Notes: generated from the sequence alone by a model not told the origin. DNA of 64,000 bases from Billgrantia bachuensis (GCF_011742165.1 NZ_JAAQTO010000018.1:124001-188000), one strand, 5' to 3'. Shown: positions 51,062 through 60,722, counted from the stretch's first letter. Numbers and translations are program-made.

Positions 51062-51415
51062 TTAGACCATGAAGGAGGCCCCACAACCGCAGGTGGTCGT
51101 GGCGTTGGGGTTCTGGACCAGAAAACGGGCACCGGCGAGCCCCTCCTCGTAGTCGACGGTGGAACCCACGAGGTACTGGTAGGAAAGCTCATCGACGACC
51201 AGGGCTACCTCACCGAATTGGATCAGGGTGTCGTCGTCACCGACCGAGTCGGCAAAGTCGAAGCCGTACTGGAAGCCCGAGCAGCCACCCCCCGTCACGT
51301 AGACGCGAAGCTTGAGGTCGGGTTTGCCCTCTTCCTTGAGGAGCGCTTGAAGCCGCTTCCTGGCAGCGTCGGAGAGCATCATGGGAGTGGGCACGAAGGA
51401 TTCTGCGCCGCTCAT
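51062..51415 (-). CDS. erpA: Iron-sulfur cluster insertion protein ErpA
   Basis: 117 residues from ATG 51415. The three conserved cluster-binding cysteines occur in [11 protein letters not shown] and TTCGCGASF at the C-terminus. A-type carriers deliver Fe-S clusters to apo-proteins, including those for isoprenoid synthesis. The early string [20 protein letters not shown] separates it from IscA. It lies between the amino-acid transporter and argC. Confidence 0.93.
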   Translation of the reverse strand: MSGAESFVPTPMMLSDAARKRLQALLKEEGKPDLKLRVYVTGGGCSGFQYGFDFADSVGDDDTLIQFGEVALVVDELSYQYLVGSTVDYEEGLAGARFLVQNPNATTTCGCGASFMV

Positions 51416-51510
51416 GGGGTTCCTCCCTGAGCTGAAATGAATGGCTAACGGCGAATTATCCCCAATCCCCAGTAAAAAGGTCAACTATTACCGGGGACGG
51501 GACCGTGCCA

Positions 51511-52545
51511 TCAGGGCATCAGGGCGGGGGCAGCGAGGCCGGCGTTTTCGGCGAAGCCGAACATCAGGTTGAGGTTCTGTACTGCCTGGCCCGAAGCGCC
51601 CTTGACCAGGTTGTCGATCACCGACAACACCACCACGGTATCGCTGCCGGAGGGACGATGTACCGCCAGACGGCAGACGTTGGCACCCTTGACGCTGCGC
51701 GTCTCGGGGTGGCTGCCGGCGGGCATCACGTCGACGAAGGGTTCGTTGGCGAAGCGCTGCTCGAACAGTGCCTGCAGATCGCCCGGCTCGGCGGTGAGGC
51801 GCCCGTAGAGGGTGGCATGGATACCGCGGATCATCGGCGTCAGGTGAGGAACGAAGGTCAGTCCCACCGGCCCGTCGGCGGCATCGCCGAGGCCTTGACT
51901 GATCTCCGGCAGATGGCGATGGCCAGAGGCACCGTAGGCCTTCATCGATTCGCTGGCCTCGGCCAGCAGCGAAGGGACCTTGGCACCGCGTCCGGCGCCG
52001 GTCACGCCCGACTTGCAGTCGGCGATGATATGGCCGACGTCGATCAGTCCGGCCTCGAGCAGTGGCAGCAGTCCCAGCTGTACTGCCGTGGGATAGCAGC
52101 CGGGCACAGCGACCAGGCGCGCCTGGCGAATGCGCTCGCGGTGCATCTCGGGTAGGCCGTAGACGGCTTCGTCGAGCAGCTCCGGTGCGCCGTGTGGCTG
52201 GCCGTACCACTCCGACCACACCTTGGCGTCGCGCAGGCGGAAGTCGGCCGAGAGGTCGATCACCCGGGTACCCTGGGCGAGCAGTTCGCCGGCCAGGGCG
52301 TGTGCAACGCCGTGTGGCGTAGCGAAGAATACCGCGTCGCAGGCGCCCAGACGCTGCGGGTCGGGCTCGCTGAATGCCAGGTCGTCGTAATGACCGCGCA
52401 GGTTGGGGTACATGTCGCAGACACGCATGCCAGCCTCGGAGCGCGAAGTGATGGCTTCGACCTCGACCTCCTGATGCTGGGCCAATAGCCTGAGCAACTC
52501 GACGCCGGTATAACCGGTGCCGCCGACGATTCCGACCTTGATCAC
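51511..52545 (-). CDS. argC: N-acetyl-gamma-glutamyl-phosphate reductase
   Basis: 344 residues. It starts [20 protein letters not shown], the NADPH-binding site. The catalytic Cys is in [18 protein letters not shown] near residue 149. A His in [12 protein letters not shown] and the C-terminal [17 protein letters not shown] complete the signature. It performs the third step of arginine synthesis. The other arg genes are not in the window. It is divergent from the CLC gene. Confidence 0.96.
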   Translation of the reverse strand: MIKVGIVGGTGYTGVELLRLLAQHQEVEVEAITSRSEAGMRVCDMYPNLRGHYDDLAFSEPDPQRLGACDAVFFATPHGVAHALAGELLAQGTRVIDLSADFRLRDAKVWSEWYGQPHGAPELLDEAVYGLPEMHRERIRQARLVAVPGCYPTAVQLGLLPLLEAGLIDVGHIIADCKSGVTGAGRGAKVPSLLAEASESMKAYGASGHRHLPEISQGLGDAADGPVGLTFVPHLTPMIRGIHATLYGRLTAEPGDLQALFEQRFANEPFVDVMPAGSHPETRSVKGANVCRLAVHRPSGSDTVVVLSVIDNLVKGASGQAVQNLNLMFGFAENAGLAAPALMP

Positions 52546-52686
52546 AACGCGACTCCTTCGAAGTTAGCCTGGCTGGGAGCGGTCGCAGCGGGACCGTCCT
52601 GTCCGGATATGATACACAAGAGAGGGGGCGGCGACTCAACCGCCTTGACGATGCTTCCAAGGAACCGTTTGCACAGGAAACTTGCC

Positions 52687-54444
52687 GTGCCGCGCCTCTC
52701 GCTTCCCAACTTCAGCCTGGAAGGCTTTCGCCGCAAGCTGGCCAGTGTCGATGCGCTGCCCCAGCTGTGTGTACTGGGGGTCGTCTCGGGGCTCGTGACG
52801 GGGGCCGTGATGGTCGGCTTCCGGCTACTGCTCGGGCTGGGGGGGTTGCTGTTCATGCCGGAAGGCAACCACGAAGCCTTCGAAGGGCTGTCGCCGATGG
52901 TGCGCTCGAGCCTGCCGCTGATTGCCGTGGCATTGATCGGCATCTTCCTGTGGCGCCAGCCGTCGGCGGCACGCAAGCTGGGCGTCGCTCACGTCATCGA
53001 GCGTCTTACCTACCACCAGGGCCGCTTCCCCTTGCGTAACTGGATCAACCAGTGGTGGGTCGGGGTGGCAACGGTACTGGGTGGTCTGTCCGCCGGCCGC
53101 GAGGGGCCGGCGATCCATCTCGGTGCGGCCGCTGCCAGTGGTCTGGGCCAGCAGCTGCGCCTGCCGCACAACAGCCTGCGGGTGCTGGTGGCCTGTGGTA
53201 CGGCGGCAGGCATTTCGGCATCTTTCAATACGCCAATTGCCGGCGTCATCTTCGCCATGGAGGTGGTGATGATGGAATACACCATCGCCGGCTTCATGCC
53301 GGTCATCCTGGCTTCTACCATGGGCGCCTTGATGGCCATCCTGGTGTACGGTTCGGAACCGGCCATCCAGGTACCCAGCGTCAGCCTGGGCTCGCTGATG
53401 AACCTGCCCTGGATCGTGATCACGGCACTGTTCATCGGGCTGCTGGCCGGGCTGTTCATCCATGTGGCGAGAAGCGAGCGCATCAGTAGCCTGCCGGTGG
53501 TGCTGCGCCTGGCGCTGGTGGCGCTGGTCACGGCGGCGGTGGCGTGGTGGTACCCCGACGTGCAGGGCATCGGTTACGACAGCCTGGATGCTTCGCTGGC
53601 GGGAAATCTGACCGTCGACGTACTGCTGGCGCTGGTCATAGCCAAACTGCTGCTGACGGCCATCACCGTGGCCAGCGGTATTCCCATCGGTATCATCGGC
53701 CCGGTGCTGGTGGTCGGGGCTGCGGCCGGAGCGTTGGCCGACCTGGTGGGAGCGTGGCTCTTTCCCCAACTGGGCGTGGAGCCCGGCTTCTACGCCATGC
53801 TCGGCATGGCGGCGATGATGGGAGCGGTCCTGCAGGCGCCGTTGGCCGCGCTGATGGCGCTGCTGGAATTGACTCACAACCCCAATATCATCCTGCCGGG
53901 CATGCTGGCAGTGGTGGTTTCTGGGCTGACGACCCGCCAGCTGTGCCGCTGCGACGGTTTTTTCATCAGCGTGACCCGCCATGGCCTGCACCCGCTGCAG
54001 CAGCCTCTGATGCAGGCGCTATCGCGGATATCGGTGCCGGCGGTGATGGAGCGAAGCTTCGTGACCACGCCACGCATGGTGACCCGCGACCAGGCTCGTG
54101 CGTTGCTGGTTGCCAAGCCGGCCTGGATTCTGATCCTTCGCTCCACCGGCGACAAACCGACCCTGGCCCTGAAGGCGGCCGATCTGGCCCGGGCGCTGAT
54201 CGATGAGCAGGAGCTCGAGGAGATCACCTCCGAGGAGGCGCTGATCGACCTGCTCGAGGTACCAGGGCTGCGCCTGGAGATGGCCCCGATCCACTTGCAG
54301 GCGACTCTGTCGGAGGCCTTCGAGCGGCTCAACGACCAAGCGGTCGATGCGCTCTACGTGGAACAGGGCCGGCGTCCGAAGCACAAGCGAATTTCCGGTA
54401 TCATCACCCGCGGTTCCATCGAGCGTTACTATTCGCTGAAATGA
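52687..54444 (+). CDS. CLC-family chloride channel or transporter with C-terminal extension
   Basis: 585 residues if the GTG at 52687, which has AGGAAA six bases upstream, is used; in-frame ATGs at 52609 and 52651 lack obvious sites. About ten hydrophobic segments. CLC pore motifs are GREGPAIHLGAAAASGLG (gating Glu in GREGP), GTAAGISASFNTPIAGVIFA and SGIPIGIIGPVLVVGAAAG. After the membrane domain (about residue 440) a cytoplasmic region resembles a CBS pair (TTPRMVTRDQARALLVAKP). Anion exchange is plausible for a salt-adapted cell; direction and ion are not resolved. Confidence 0.9.
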   Translation: MPRLSLPNFSLEGFRRKLASVDALPQLCVLGVVSGLVTGAVMVGFRLLLGLGGLLFMPEGNHEAFEGLSPMVRSSLPLIAVALIGIFLWRQPSAARKLGVAHVIERLTYHQGRFPLRNWINQWWVGVATVLGGLSAGREGPAIHLGAAAASGLGQQLRLPHNSLRVLVACGTAAGISASFNTPIAGVIFAMEVVMMEYTIAGFMPVILASTMGALMAILVYGSEPAIQVPSVSLGSLMNLPWIVITALFIGLLAGLFIHVARSERISSLPVVLRLALVALVTAAVAWWYPDVQGIGYDSLDASLAGNLTVDVLLALVIAKLLLTAITVASGIPIGIIGPVLVVGAAAGALADLVGAWLFPQLGVEPGFYAMLGMAAMMGAVLQAPLAALMALLELTHNPNIILPGMLAVVVSGLTTRQLCRCDGFFISVTRHGLHPLQQPLMQALSRISVPAVMERSFVTTPRMVTRDQARALLVAKPAWILILRSTGDKPTLALKAADLARALIDEQELEEITSEEALIDLLEVPGLRLEMAPIHLQATLSEAFERLNDQAVDALYVEQGRRPKHKRISGIITRGSIERYYSLK

Positions 54445-54489
54445 ACTGACGAAAATGACCGTGTCGACGGCGTTCTCCGAGGAGACTGC

Positions 54490-54921
54490 ATGTATCTCTG
54501 GATCAAGGCCCTGCATATCGTGGCCGTCGTGACCTGGTTCGCGGCACTGTTCTACCTGCCGCGCCTGTACGTCTACCATGCCATGGCGCGCGACAAGGGC
54601 GAGCAGCAGGCCATCGACTATTTCAGCGTGATGGAGCGCAAGCTCTACCGCGGCATCATGACGCCGTCGATGATTGCCGTGATCGTTCTGGGCGGTTGGC
54701 TGCTATATCTCAGGCCCCAATGGCTCGGCATGGGCTGGTTGCACGCCAAGTTGGCACTGGTGTTGCTGTTGGTGATCTACCACCATGCCTGTCTGGTCTA
54801 TCTCAAGCAGTTCGCTGCGGGCCGCTGCCGGCGTACCCATGTCTTCTTCCGCTGGTTCAACGAATTGCCGGTGATTGCGTTGCTCGCCATCGTGATCCTG
54901 GTCGTACTCAAGCCGTTCTGA
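54490..54921 (+). CDS. hemJ: Protoporphyrinogen oxidase HemJ
   Basis: 143 residues, four membrane segments, matching HemJ length. [19 protein letters not shown] near residue 7 carries the conserved His, and [20 protein letters not shown] and [20 protein letters not shown] are also typical. HemJ oxidises protoporphyrinogen IX to protoporphyrin IX in haem synthesis. The haem-pathway gene hemL lies further downstream. Its stop is two bases before the thiD-like start. Confidence 0.93.
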   Translation: MYLWIKALHIVAVVTWFAALFYLPRLYVYHAMARDKGEQQAIDYFSVMERKLYRGIMTPSMIAVIVLGGWLLYLRPQWLGMGWLHAKLALVLLLVIYHHACLVYLKQFAAGRCRRTHVFFRWFNELPVIALLAIVILVVLKPF

Positions 54922-54923
54922 CC

Positions 54924-55904
54924 ATGCCGAGCCATATGAATCGACAACCCCCGGTCGTGCTGGTGCTGGCCGGCCACGACCCTACTGGCGGGGCGGGACT
55001 CATCGCCGACAGCGAAGCGATTGCCGCCTGTGGCGGCTGGGCCATGACGGTACCGACGGCGCTGACGGTGCAGGACTGCCACGATGTGCAGCGGGTGGAG
55101 CCGGTACCCGCGAACCTGATCCGTGAAATGGCGGATCAGCTTGCCACGTTTCGCCCGGCGGCGATCAAGATCGGTCTGTTGGCCAGCCACCAGGCGCTCG
55201 AGGCCGTGGTGGATATCGTCAAGGCGCACCCGCAGGTGCCGGTGGTGGCTGATCCGGTGCTCAGGGCCGGGGGAGGAAAAGAGTTATCCACAGCGACTTT
55301 GGTCGATGCCTTTCGTTCCCGCCTGCTTCCTCTCGTGGATATCCTGACTCCCAATCGTCTCGAGTTGGCTCGCCTTGCCGGGCCGCAGGCCCAGGATGAC
55401 CAGGCGCGCGTCCAGCGGTTGCTGTCGCTCGGCTGCCGCGCTGTGCTGGTGACCGGTAGTGACGATCCAGAAACCGGCGTACCGGGAGAGCAAGTCGAAC
55501 TGGCTCTCTACGACGGAAATGGCCGCTTCGCCTGGCGCTGGCCGCGGCTGGCGGGCAGCTTTCACGGCTCGGGCTGCACTCTGGCTGCCGCGCTGGCGGC
55601 GCGGCTTGCCGCAGATGAGTCGCTGCGCTCTGCCTGCGAGCAGGCCCAGCAATTTACCTGGCAGGCCTTGGTCAATGCCTGGCAGCCGGGCAGTGGTCAG
55701 GCGCTGCCGCGACGAACGATTTTCCACGATAGCCCGTGCAACCCATCGCAGGACGTGACCCAACCCGATGGCATGAGCGAAGATCAGCGTATCCATACCA
55801 GTGACTTCAATGTTATCCAGGAAGTTATCCACAGGCCGGGCAGCTCAAGCCCGGCATCTCCCATGACGGGGTCAAACCATTTTCGAGACAGCAATGAGGC
55901 TGAC
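54924..55904 (+). CDS. thiD: Hydroxymethylpyrimidine/phosphomethylpyrimidine kinase-like module, no stop codon before hemL
   Basis: About 270 recognisable residues, then about 57 of linker. [20 protein letters not shown] at the start, [28 protein letters not shown] and [19 protein letters not shown] (about 210-228, ATP site) are the ribokinase-fold ThiD features. It would phosphorylate the thiamine pyrimidine twice. The reading frame has no stop after the kinase domain: it runs through the linker (55734-55904) straight into hemL, so a ThiD-HemL fusion of 756 residues could be made. The linker has intergenic character and contains a DnaA-box sequence at 55825-55833 and the hairpin GCCGGGC...GCCCGGC. 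Another perfect DnaA box is at 55284-55292. Confidence 0.8.
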
Positions 55905-57194
55905 ATGACCACTTCCGCAACGCTCTTCGAACAGGCCTGCCGCCACATTCCCGGCGGTGTCAATTCTCCCGTGCGTGCCTTCAAGGGGCTTCACCGGCCC
56001 CCGGTGTTCATCGAGCGAGCCCAGGGGGCCTACCTGTTCGACGTGGAAGGCAAGCGTTACGTCGACTATGTCGGTTCCTGGGGACCGATGATCACCGGTC
56101 ACGCCGATCCGGACGTGCTCGGTGCCGTGCGCGATCGACTCGACAATGGGCTCTCCTTCGGCACGCCGACCGCCATCGAAACCACAATGGCCGATCTGAT
56201 CTGCGAGATGATTCCCTCGATCGATATGGTGCGTATGGTCAACTCGGGTACCGAGGCCACCATGTCCGCGATTCGCCTGGCGCGGGGCTTCACCGGACGC
56301 GACAAGATCGTCAAGTTCGAGGGCAACTATCACGGCCACTCCGACTCGCTGCTGGTCAAGGCCGGTTCCGGTGCACTGACCCATGGCGAGCCCAGCTCAC
56401 CTGGCGTCCCGGCCTCCCTGGCCGAGCACACCATCACGCTGGCCTACAACGATATCGATGCGGTGGAGGCCTGCTTCGAGGAGATCGGCAACGAGATCGC
56501 CTGCATCATCGTCGAGCCGGTCGCCGGCAACATGAACTGCATTCCGCCGCTGCCCGGCTTCCACGAGACCCTGCGCCGGGTTTGCACCGAGTACGGTAGT
56601 GTGCTGATCTTTGATGAAGTGATGACCGGTTTTCGCGTCGCTTTGGGCGGCGCCCAGGCCCACTTCGGCATCGAGCCCGATCTGACCTGCCTGGGCAAGA
56701 TCGTCGGCGGTGGCATGCCGGTGGGCGCCTTCGGCGGCAAGCGCGAGATCATGGAAATGATCTCTCCGCTGGGGCCGGTCTATCAGGCGGGGACGCTCGC
56801 GGGTAACCCGCTGGCCATGGCGGCAGGCATCGCCTTGCTGACCAAGCTGCGCGAGCCCGGTTTCCACGATGCCCTGGCTCAGCGCGTGGAGACGCTATGT
56901 CACGGCTTGCAGGAGCGTGCCGATGCCGCTGGCGTCGACATGATCACCCAGCGAGTCGGCGGCATGTTCGGATTGTTCTTCACCGGGCAGTCCCGGGTCG
57001 ACAACTTCGCCCAGGCCACGGCCTGCGATGCCGATGCCTTCCGCCGTTTTTTTGCGGCGATGCTGGACGAAGGTGTCTATCTGGCGCCATCGGCCTATGA
57101 GGCGGGCTTCATGTCCAGTGCCCATACGCCGGAAGACATTCAATTGACGCTGGATGCCGCCGAGAAGGCTTTCGCCCAGGTGCACCAGTCTTGA
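55905..57194 (+). CDS. hemL: Glutamate-1-semialdehyde 2,1-aminomutase
   Basis: 429 residues from ATG 55905, which has GAGG at 5-base spacing; GSAM length is normal. Motifs: [20 protein letters not shown] at the N-terminus, [37 protein letters not shown] and the pyridoxal-phosphate Lys in [17 protein letters not shown] near residue 267. It makes 5-aminolaevulinate from glutamate-1-semialdehyde. The frame is open upstream into the thiD-like gene, so either a separate or a fused product is possible; the ribosome-binding site favours the separate product. Confidence 0.95.
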   Translation: MTTSATLFEQACRHIPGGVNSPVRAFKGLHRPPVFIERAQGAYLFDVEGKRYVDYVGSWGPMITGHADPDVLGAVRDRLDNGLSFGTPTAIETTMADLICEMIPSIDMVRMVNSGTEATMSAIRLARGFTGRDKIVKFEGNYHGHSDSLLVKAGSGALTHGEPSSPGVPASLAEHTITLAYNDIDAVEACFEEIGNEIACIIVEPVAGNMNCIPPLPGFHETLRRVCTEYGSVLIFDEVMTGFRVALGGAQAHFGIEPDLTCLGKIVGGGMPVGAFGGKREIMEMISPLGPVYQAGTLAGNPLAMAAGIALLTKLREPGFHDALAQRVETLCHGLQERADAAGVDMITQRVGGMFGLFFTGQSRVDNFAQATACDADAFRRFFAAMLDEGVYLAPSAYEAGFMSSAHTPEDIQLTLDAAEKAFAQVHQS

Positions 57195-57222
57195 CGAGGC
57201 GCCACTGCCACGAGGAATGAAC

Positions 57223-58467
57223 ATGGATGCCACCTCAGCGAATTGCCAGACGTCTCCTTCCACTGCTCTCGGCCTGGATGAATTGATCGATTCGCTGGTG
57301 GCATCCCATCGTACGATTGTCGATGACCTTCCCTATGTGGGTTCGTCTTGCTGCCTGGCAGCTACCCGTTCACTGGTTGAGGAGGAGGTGAAGGAGCTCG
57401 ATGCCCGTCTGGCGGGCGAGGAGGATCGGCGACGCCTGTACGGCTTGAAAGTGTGGTTGGAGCAGGAACTGGTACGACTCGAGCCGTGGTTCCACGAGCG
57501 TGGCGAACCCCGCCCAAGCTGGATCGTCGGTCGTCAGGTCATGTCGCTGTACGATCGGCAGCGTCTGATCATGTCCAACGCCCTCGATCTGGAAGCATCG
57601 GATCCGCTGGCCAAGCGCTGCCTGGACTCGGGCTTCGATCTGGTCTCGCTACTGGTGGGGCTTTATATCCGCGATGAGACCCGGCTGGCGCACTACGCAT
57701 TCGATCGCTATTTGCGGCTCTCGGGGGACTACTCGCTCACTCGCCTCATCTCGGTGTTTGCGGTTTGTCGCTCGATCGCGGGGGCCCGCCGAGCGCTGCA
57801 GCGCTGGGAATCAGGTCGCGGCACGGCGTTTCACCTGGCCGAGATCATGACGGAGTGTCGGCGTTACCTCGAACTGGCCGAGTGGGTTTCCAACTTCCGC
57901 TTTCCTCCGCTGATCATCGGTGTCGGTGTCTCGGGCAGCGGCAAGAGCCGCTTCATGGCTGAAATCGTCGAGCGGCTGGGTGCCGTGAGGCTGTGCTCGG
58001 ATGCCGAGCGGCGGCGCCTCTTCGGTATTTCTCCACAGGCGGTCGATGCAACACCGGTTGTGGATATCTTCAGTCCGGAGACTACCGAGCGTACCTACCA
58101 GCGCCTGGCCAGCCTGGCCGGACTTCTGCTGAATGGTGGCATCCCTACCTGCATCGATGCGACCTGCCTGACGCGCGCCCAACGCCAATTGCTGCAACAG
58201 CAAGGCGAGGCACGCGGTTTGCCAGTACTTTTCGTCAGTTTCGAAGCTGATGACGAAACCCTCAGGGCACGCATTGCCAAGCGTGCCAGGCGTCAGGGGG
58301 GGGACCCGGCAACGAGCCTCGAGGTACTCAACCGGCAATTGGCCTTGTTCGAGGATTTCAGCGACGAAGAGCGTCAGCACCTGCTGCATCTCGATACCAC
58401 CGCCGAGCATGTCGGTGATACCTTGGCGATGCTGGTAGAGAAACGGATAAGGCTGAGTTATAGCTGA
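57223..58467 (+). CDS. AAA-family ATPase/predicted kinase of unknown role
   Basis: 414 residues from ATG 57223 (GAGGAATGAAC upstream). It has an N-terminal region of about 230 residues without recognised motifs (conserved-looking KVWLEQELVRLEPWFHERGE). A P-loop kinase domain starting at GVGVSGSGKSRFMAEIV near residue 235 follows. CIDATCLTRAQRQLLQQQG near 315 has the small-molecule-kinase or zeta-like look of COG0645 domains. These two-part proteins are widespread in Proteobacteria and are not characterised to my knowledge. The gene follows hemL by 28 bases, so it may be cotranscribed. Substrate unknown. Confidence 0.78.
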   Translation: MDATSANCQTSPSTALGLDELIDSLVASHRTIVDDLPYVGSSCCLAATRSLVEEEVKELDARLAGEEDRRRLYGLKVWLEQELVRLEPWFHERGEPRPSWIVGRQVMSLYDRQRLIMSNALDLEASDPLAKRCLDSGFDLVSLLVGLYIRDETRLAHYAFDRYLRLSGDYSLTRLISVFAVCRSIAGARRALQRWESGRGTAFHLAEIMTECRRYLELAEWVSNFRFPPLIIGVGVSGSGKSRFMAEIVERLGAVRLCSDAERRRLFGISPQAVDATPVVDIFSPETTERTYQRLASLAGLLLNGGIPTCIDATCLTRAQRQLLQQQGEARGLPVLFVSFEADDETLRARIAKRARRQGGDPATSLEVLNRQLALFEDFSDEERQHLLHLDTTAEHVGDTLAMLVEKRIRLSYS

Positions 58468-58474
58468 GGCTGCA

Positions 58475-58849
58475 ATGAGACAGTTGCTCATCACCTTGTT
58501 GATTACCTGTATCGGAACGGGCGACCTCGTAGCGGGCGACCGTTCCACGTCGCGGGGAGTCGTGACACCTATGGAGGATAGCGCCTCAAATGTCATTGAC
58601 ATCGTGTTTGATGGTGAGCCGGGTACACGTTTCGTGGCGACGCTGAAAATCCATCGAGAGGATGGGGTAGAGAAGCATGAGCTGGCGGAAACCGTTCCTA
58701 GCGAGCATCGGTATCGAGGCGAGGCGCTGGAAGCCAGCGTGCGACAGCTGACGGAGGGAAGCCTGACGGTAGAGGTTCGCAAAGGCGGAAACGTCAGTCG
58801 TTCGAGTTCGCGTGGCGAAAATAGCCAGCTAAGCTTGCAAGTCAGGTAA
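58475..58849 (+). CDS. Small secreted protein beside the curli locus
   Basis: 124 residues. N-terminal signal peptide (MRQLLITLLITCIGTGDLVA), then a soluble beta-rich domain (ASNVIDIVFDGEPGTRFVAT, LTVEVRKGGNVSRSS). GAGG precedes ATG 58475, eight bases after the kinase stop, so the gene may share its transcript. Its size, secretion and beta-sandwich-like pattern are reminiscent of CsgC/CsgH curli chaperone-inhibitors, and it ends 75 bases from csgA (convergent). That link is inferred from position and fold impression only. Cys22 lies inside the signal; there is no clear lipobox. Confidence 0.6.
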   Translation: MRQLLITLLITCIGTGDLVAGDRSTSRGVVTPMEDSASNVIDIVFDGEPGTRFVATLKIHREDGVEKHELAETVPSEHRYRGEALEASVRQLTEGSLTVEVRKGGNVSRSSSRGENSQLSLQVR

Positions 58850-58883
58850 GACGCGCCTCTTTACCCCTCTCTTTAATCCAAAA

Positions 58884-58916
58884 GAAAGGGCCTGCCAAGG
58901 TGGCAGGCCCTTTTTC
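58884..58916. terminator. Bidirectional Rho-independent terminator
   Basis: GAAAGGGCCTGCCA-AGG-TGGCAGGCCCTTTTTC is a near-perfect stem of about 13 bp with T-runs on both strands. It separates the secreted-protein gene from the convergent csgA. Confidence 0.93.
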
Positions 58917-58923
58917 TGCAGGC

Positions 58924-59889
58924 TCAGTTCTGGTGAACGTAAGCCGTGTTGCCCCCGCCCACTTGTGTGGTAACGGCGGAGTTGTTGACGCCCATCTGTA
59001 CATGCGTGGCACTGTTGCTGGCCAAGCTAGCCAGCCCACCGAAGAAGCCCGGCAACGCCGACTGACTGATGGACGAATCATGGCCCAGACCCGTCTGAGA
59101 GGAATAGGCCACATCGTTAAAGCCGCTCTGCATCACGTCGGATGTATTGTAACGGCCGTTTTGGGTGATGACGGCATCGTTGTTAAAGCTGCTTTGTTCC
59201 ACCGTCGCCGTATTATATTTCCCATTCTGTTCGATGTCGGAATCGTTTTTCAACCCGCTCTGGCGCACCATTGCCTTGTTCAGTGTGCCGTCCTGATCAA
59301 TGGAAGAGTCGTTGAAGCTTCCGCTTTGGTCAACATCGGCGTAATTGTAGTCGCCGGATTGAGTAATGTCGGAGGAAAGCTTGGTACCCTCCTGGTTCAC
59401 CATCGCGAAATTCTTGTCTTCCCACTGAACGACGTCAGAGTCGTTGAAGCTGCCGCTCTGGTTGACCTCGGCAAAGTTTCTCCAGCCATTTTGGTACGAG
59501 GTGGCATTGTTCTTAACCCCTTCCTGGTCAACCTGTAGGGCGTTCCGGCTACCGTACTGCTGACTTTCAGAAGAGTTGTACGCTCCGGATTGAGCCAGAC
59601 TAGCGCTGTTTTTTGTCCCGTGCTGCAGTGCGTTGGCGTGATTTCCCACACCCTCCTGATCGATGGCTGATTCGTTATAACCCTGCCACCCTTGCTGGAG
59701 TACGGTTGCGTCATTATAGGCGCCCGTTTGTGTGACATCAGAAACGTTGTTTCCCGCGCCCTGGGTTAGTTGTGTTACACTTGTATTATTGTTGATGCCT
59801 TCTTGGTCGATATACGACTCATTCTGGTTGGCCAGAGCCGTACCTGAGAAAGCGATAGCCGCTGCCATGATGGTCATCTTGAACTTCAT
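58924..59889 (-). CDS. csgA: Major curlin subunit CsgA, expanded form
   Basis: 321 residues, more than twice E. coli CsgA (151). A Sec signal peptide (AAAIAFSGTALA, cleaved near residue 20) is followed by curlin repeats. From residue 74 (SAIDQEGVGNH) to 271 there are 18 uninterrupted 11-residue units of the form xxxxQxGxxNx, with four more irregular units before them and a 50-residue C-terminal segment with three weaker units around an FFGGLASLASNSATH insertion. GAGAGGGAAT precedes ATG 59889. Two units encode the same QSGSFND segment with nearly the same DNA (about 59306-59330 and 59437-59461), which points to recent duplication. Subunit of extracellular amyloid fibre. Confidence 0.9.
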   Translation of the reverse strand: MKFKMTIMAAAIAFSGTALANQNESYIDQEGINNNTSVTQLTQGAGNNVSDVTQTGAYNDATVLQQGWQGYNESAIDQEGVGNHANALQHGTKNSASLAQSGAYNSSESQQYGSRNALQVDQEGVKNNATSYQNGWRNFAEVNQSGSFNDSDVVQWEDKNFAMVNQEGTKLSSDITQSGDYNYADVDQSGSFNDSSIDQDGTLNKAMVRQSGLKNDSDIEQNGKYNTATVEQSSFNNDAVITQNGRYNTSDVMQSGFNDVAYSSQTGLGHDSSISQSALPGFFGGLASLASNSATHVQMGVNNSAVTTQVGGGNTAYVHQN

Positions 59890-60060
59890 CTTTATTCCCT
59901 CTCGTTGAAATCCCTGGGTGAGCCTCTGCTGCCAGGGTGGAGTTCGACAGCGATAGCTTGGCTATCGCTCTCGTTTGCCACTTCCGGTTTAAGCGCATTG
60001 TTTTTTACTTTTTACTGGTCATGCTTCCTGCAGCTTCTCCACGAACCTGGAACGGCAGCG

Positions 60061-60549
60061 TTAATATCGATAGACGTGAACGGCTGCCTGTCCTTGGGAG
60101 AATTGTGTAATGGTGATGGGGCTGGTACGCTGGGCTCCCAACTGGTGAATCTCGGCGCTGCCGTATGCGCCATGCTGATTGATGGTGGCCTCCTTGCCGT
60201 ATCCGACCTGCACGATTTCAGCGCCGTGTCCGTGGCCCTTCTGCAGGATCGAAGCTTCCAGTTCAGCGCCCGACTGCACTATCCGAGCCTTATGAGCTGC
60301 CCCCATTTGCCTTGCACTGGCTGCATTAGCCGAGCCCAACTGCATGATCTGGGCATTGTTGCCATTACCGCTCTGAATAATGACGGAATCGTTACCGTAG
60401 CCAGCCTGGTATACAGTGGCATGTTGGCGATGTAAGTCTCCCGCCGGCTCAGGACCGAGCTCCGAACTCGGCATGAGATCGGCCGCCATGGTGGCGTTTG
60501 CCAGCAGAGCCATTCCTATCGCAAATATAACAAGCCCGTATTTTCTCAT
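60061..60549 (-). CDS. csgB: Curlin nucleator CsgB
   Basis: 162 residues, E. coli CsgB-like length. A signal peptide (cleaved near residue 22, GMALLANATMA) and a 20-residue linker precede nine exact 11-residue units, residues 44-142 (ATVYQAGYGND to AEIHQLGAQRT). The C-terminus FSQGQAAVHVYRY is basic-aromatic as in CsgB and may anchor the nucleator at the cell surface. csgB is upstream of csgA by 171 bases on the same strand. Confidence 0.88.
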   Translation of the reverse strand: MRKYGLVIFAIGMALLANATMAADLMPSSELGPEPAGDLHRQHATVYQAGYGNDSVIIQSGNGNNAQIMQLGSANAASARQMGAAHKARIVQSGAELEASILQKGHGHGAEIVQVGYGKEATINQHGAYGSAEIHQLGAQRTSPITITQFSQGQAAVHVYRY

Positions 60550-60722
60550 GGCGACGTACTCTGTTTCTTTTACGTTCTGTAACAGTGTCGTCTTGTGTGA
60601 AAGGACCTTCCATAATTCGTATGTCTTAATTTCAGTATTATTTTTTTAGCACCCTTAGGGTCGCTGCAAGAATGACTCTACTCGTTGCCAATTCAAAAAT
60701 TACTGATCTCCAAGACGTAAAA

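Noticed and set aside
58924..59889. Regular short repeats of 33 bases that could be mistaken for a CRISPR array or tandem repeat
   Set aside because: The repeats are coding curlin units in one reading frame with a signal peptide; repeat sequences vary in third positions and no leader or cas genes exist.
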